Source: Gremmenia infestans
Lineage: Eukaryota; Ascomycota; Leotiomycetes; Helotiales; Hamatocanthoscyphaceae
Assembly: GCA_032629725.1 (NCBI GenBank)
Contig: JAFEVB010000014.1
Location: 372,001-436,000, forward strand
Direction of reading: 5' to 3'
Length of the DNA: 64,000 nt
The notes beneath the pieces are model-generated. The model did no database searches. It was not told where the DNA came from and was given only the letters and a program-made list of their open reading frames with translations. Both the position numbers and the translations under genes were made by a program. This document shows, one piece after another, positions 61,301-64,000 of the stretch. Numbering within the stretch: position 1 is the stretch's first letter; every line of letters begins with the position of its first letter.

Positions 61301-64000
61301 AGCTGTGTAAATAATGAATTCAGGTAGCATGTATTTGAGAGATTCTTGAGCCCAACATAGCCAGTGTGGGATCTGATAGACTTGTTCCTGTCGAACAGGA
61401 ATGGGAGTTCGTAGCTGTATGGGCCTAGGAATCTTGTAGTAAGCATCAAGACGAGATCACAATAGGGGGGCTTAGCCGTACCATCCTCGATTGCTTCATC
61501 ATGAACCACAAGACTCTCCAGAGAGGCCAACACTTCATCGTACTGTGTAGGATCATCTTTCACCAGGAAAAATACGGTCTCAGACATCGTATGACGAGTC
61601 AAAGGATTAAGCAAGGGAATTCTCGGGACGATGATCTCATCCAGTTCGGGAATTGTGCTATTAATTGGGGGGAAGAGGTGTTTCCGAAAGAGCTCGGTCC
61701 CAAGCGAGCTATGCCTGTTAGCAGTGATCAGGAGTGAAGAATTTCAAGTCGCACCTGCATGACAAGTCTTGCTGAGAAGCCTTGGCAAAGGACGCGCCGC
61801 AGAATAAAAGATTGATCAGGCCATTAGTAACTCTATCCATGCTATCTACATTTCCGACGATCTGAAGAAAGATTAGCTACGCACTGCCAACTAAAGAGGA
61901 TCGGCCTACCTCTCTACTATCATGCGAGAGTAACAGGAAGCCCCATTGTTTCATGAGGTCCCTAAGGTTAAAGAAGTGAATGTCCGATTCCGCTAGCTTC
62001 TTGAAGAGGGTAAGAGACAGAGTTAACGTGTCGTCACATTGTTCAGGATAAACAGTTGCTTCGGGGATTAGGGCGGATACTAATGGCCAAAACGCAGTCG
62101 CAAAATCCATACTTGAGACCTGAGCCAGGCTAAAATACGAATTAGTAACAAATTCAAGATAGGCTGAAGGGTAGTATGGACCTGGGGGTGAAACTACACT
62201 TGTTGGTGATATGCTTCACGATGCTTTTTCTGGTGACCGAATGGGGATCTTCTAGTAGAAGGTCTCGAAGCAATGAAGTGTTTTCGAGATGAGAAACAAA
62301 CAACTTCCACAGCTCGGGGCTGTAAAGAGAAGCTTCCAAAATAGCTTCAAATATCCTAAATACCAAATGTACAGAGTTTTGCGTAGTTCGAGTTAACCTT
62401 GAGTCTTCGAGCATTTGCAACAGGCGCCTCAGAAGAACCTCGTCGAGAAGGGTTGGGATAGTTGAGGGCAGTATTGGTTCTGGGGCAAATTAGATGGCAT
62501 ACTTGAGAGTTTGGAGGGCCCATACCTTTCAAAAGCTGCACAAAACAATCGATCAGGTGGAGTGCAAGGCAGTCTCTCAGCTCATCATTTGCGCACTCTC
62601 GAAGGACCTCCGGGTCGGAAATAGCTGCAACTATGAGAGATACTGCTCTCGTTAAGATGGCCTCATCAACAGCCCCCTTGTCATGTCAGCATCGCCGACA
62701 AGCAGAAAGGTTTGAGGGTATGTACCTTGTGGGATTGACTGATAATGTGCTGGCGGAGGGCATGTACCGCATACAAAGACTTGAACGGGCGGGCTCGTGG
62801 GAATATCTCAGAATATGCTTTTTCTGAGTCAAAATCCCTCAATATTCGGTCGTAAATCGGAAACTGGACTAGGAAATAGTATATCTGTCTCATCATGTTA
62901 GACACGAAAATAGGGAGATAGCGATACCCATACCTCTTGTGCCACAGTCTCATGCATACTCAGATACCCCCACAATTCATCGAAATGTTTCACAATCTCG
63001 GCTTCGAGCGTACTCTTGCTGCCATCAGAAGGGGAGGTAGGCCCATCTGTTTCTTCACGACTCTGAACCAACACGAGGCCCTTGAGGTCTAATTCTTCGA
63101 TTGATGGACAAACATCAGCTTCGTTGGAGGTGATCTCCTTGCCTCCGTTATACACTTTGTAGTTTTGGAAGCCAGTGGCCTTCTGTAGGCTTGTGAACAA
63201 AGATGCTGGTGTGTTCAATTTGCCAAGAGTTAGATGCCGTATTTCGGTGTGCGTATTGCCGTCAAAAGACTGATATTTGACTACCAAGAGTTCGCCTTCA
63301 TTACTCTTCGAGATCAGGGGTGGAGGGAACCTGGCTTTGGGAACGGAAAATTGGGGCTTCGACTGGTAAGCCTTGAGGAACTCGCGTAAAACGGCTAGGG
63401 ATCGGGCGAATATTCTCTCTTGCTCTTGGAATTGAGCTTCAGAGGGAACAATGACCATGCCATCATCATCGCTGCTCGAGGTTTCGTCACTGAATGCTTT
63501 GAGTTTCGATGCTGCCTCTGCGAGCTGCTTCAAGCAACGGCCGACAAGTGCGAGGTGAATGTCACGAGCTCTAGTCCGAGGGATAGACGAAATAAGTGCA
63601 CTATCAACGTAGACCTCAACGATGGTGCCGATCGCGGCAGCATCAACAGTATTTGGAGGCGCACTCAGAATCATCTGCCATATTTGTTGGACGGCAGGTG
63701 ACTCGAACGATTGATCTTCCGAGAATTCATCACCTATCTCCCCAAGCCAAGAACTCACATAGGCTCGCGCAAAGTCCAATGCCCCAGTTGTGAAACAATC
63801 AGGTGGGAGAGTCGGAAGATACTGTCTAAAACACGTTGTAATGAACGCATTGTTGGGCGACTTTTTGATGGCCGTGTTGAGAATACTCCACGACGTGTTT
63901 TTGTCGGTGACACTTCTCGACTTGATACCAACGAGGTGGTCCCAGAGCCGCCGTCCGAGATCATCCGAGATCGTGTTTGGTTCATTGATAATTATCATTA
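58323..64000 (-). CDS. USP-family ubiquitin hydrolase (partial, 5' end beyond window)
   Basis: Exons placed, 3' to 5': 58323-58423, 58470-58526, 58574-60705, 60756-60807, 60858-61714, about 61756-61862, about 61909-62128, about 62175-62480, about 62528-62677, 62726-62884 and 62934 to the window end. The catalytic Cys box is LKNLSNTCYLNSLFTQLFMN. The zinc ribbon part includes ECPHISERLEPF and YKCSTCDRHVDAVKR. The His box is VHAGTAESGHYYSFIRER and the last catalytic stretch is WVEFNDDTVSSWD. Long helical repeat regions lie on both sides (FAF/USP9X/USP34-type architecture). The C-terminus is acidic and ends LCAPLPDDDIQL. It removes ubiquitin from proteins; targets are unknown. The first ~370 aa seen lack a start codon and continue upstream. 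Confidence 0.93.

Overview
The window is nuclear DNA from a filamentous ascomycete (Pezizomycotina). Short GT-AG introns of about 40-200 bp occur in most genes. The gene set includes Mdm34 of the ERMES tether, an IPK1-type inositol kinase, a ClC transporter, a TORC2 Sin1/Avo1 subunit, a PRCC-domain protein and Tim13. Genes are separated by AT-rich, repeat-bearing intergenic DNA. A Leotiomycetes-like fungus is plausible, but I cannot place it more exactly from sequence alone. The coordinates of joined exons were worked out by hand from splice signals and reading-frame continuity.

Layout. 1-5.6 kb: a fused LrgA/LrgB membrane protein (-) is divergent from a HAUS3-like augmin candidate (+), followed by a small MLRQ/B12D-type mitochondrial protein. 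6-10 kb: a conserved serine-rich protein of unknown role (-) with a possible frameshift, and an IAH1-like SGNH esterase (-). 11-14.2 kb: a seven-exon ClC chloride/proton transporter (+). 14.2-19.3 kb: an AT-rich zone with two APH-like kinase genes (-). 19.3-22.5 kb: a small Cys-rich protein, Tim13 (-) and a VIP36-type cargo lectin with a 24-bp microexon. 23.2-30.6 kb: a Zrt3-like zinc transporter (-), an unknown coiled-coil protein (-) and an 11-exon APC permease (+). 32.2-33.5 kb: an acidic protein carrying an exact 93-bp tandem duplication.

36-40.4 kb: IPK1 (-) is divergent from MDM34 (+). 40.4-44.5 kb: the largest gene-poor stretch. 44.5-45.2 kb: a secreted, probably GPI-anchored Ser/Thr/Ala-rich protein. 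46.4-50.4 kb: the TORC2 subunit Sin1 (-) and a PRCC-domain protein (+) share a promoter. 52.4-54.1 kb: a conserved fungal protein of unknown function preceded by a 52-codon ORF. 54.1-56 kb: a 174-bp Tc1/mariner-like MITE next to a diverged direct-repeat pair with RIP-like changes. 56-57.3 kb: a GT8/GNT1-like glycosyltransferase. 58.3-64 kb: a large USP-family deubiquitinase (-) whose 5' end lies beyond the window.

Most genes are unlinked housekeeping functions: organelle contact and import, secretory cargo, ion and zinc homeostasis, signalling, and ubiquitin. I see no secondary-metabolite cluster, tRNA, rRNA or CRISPR. The most unusual items are the MITE and repeat pair, the Cys-rich microprotein, the fungal augmin candidate, the in-frame 93-bp duplication and the possible frameshift near 8.1 kb.
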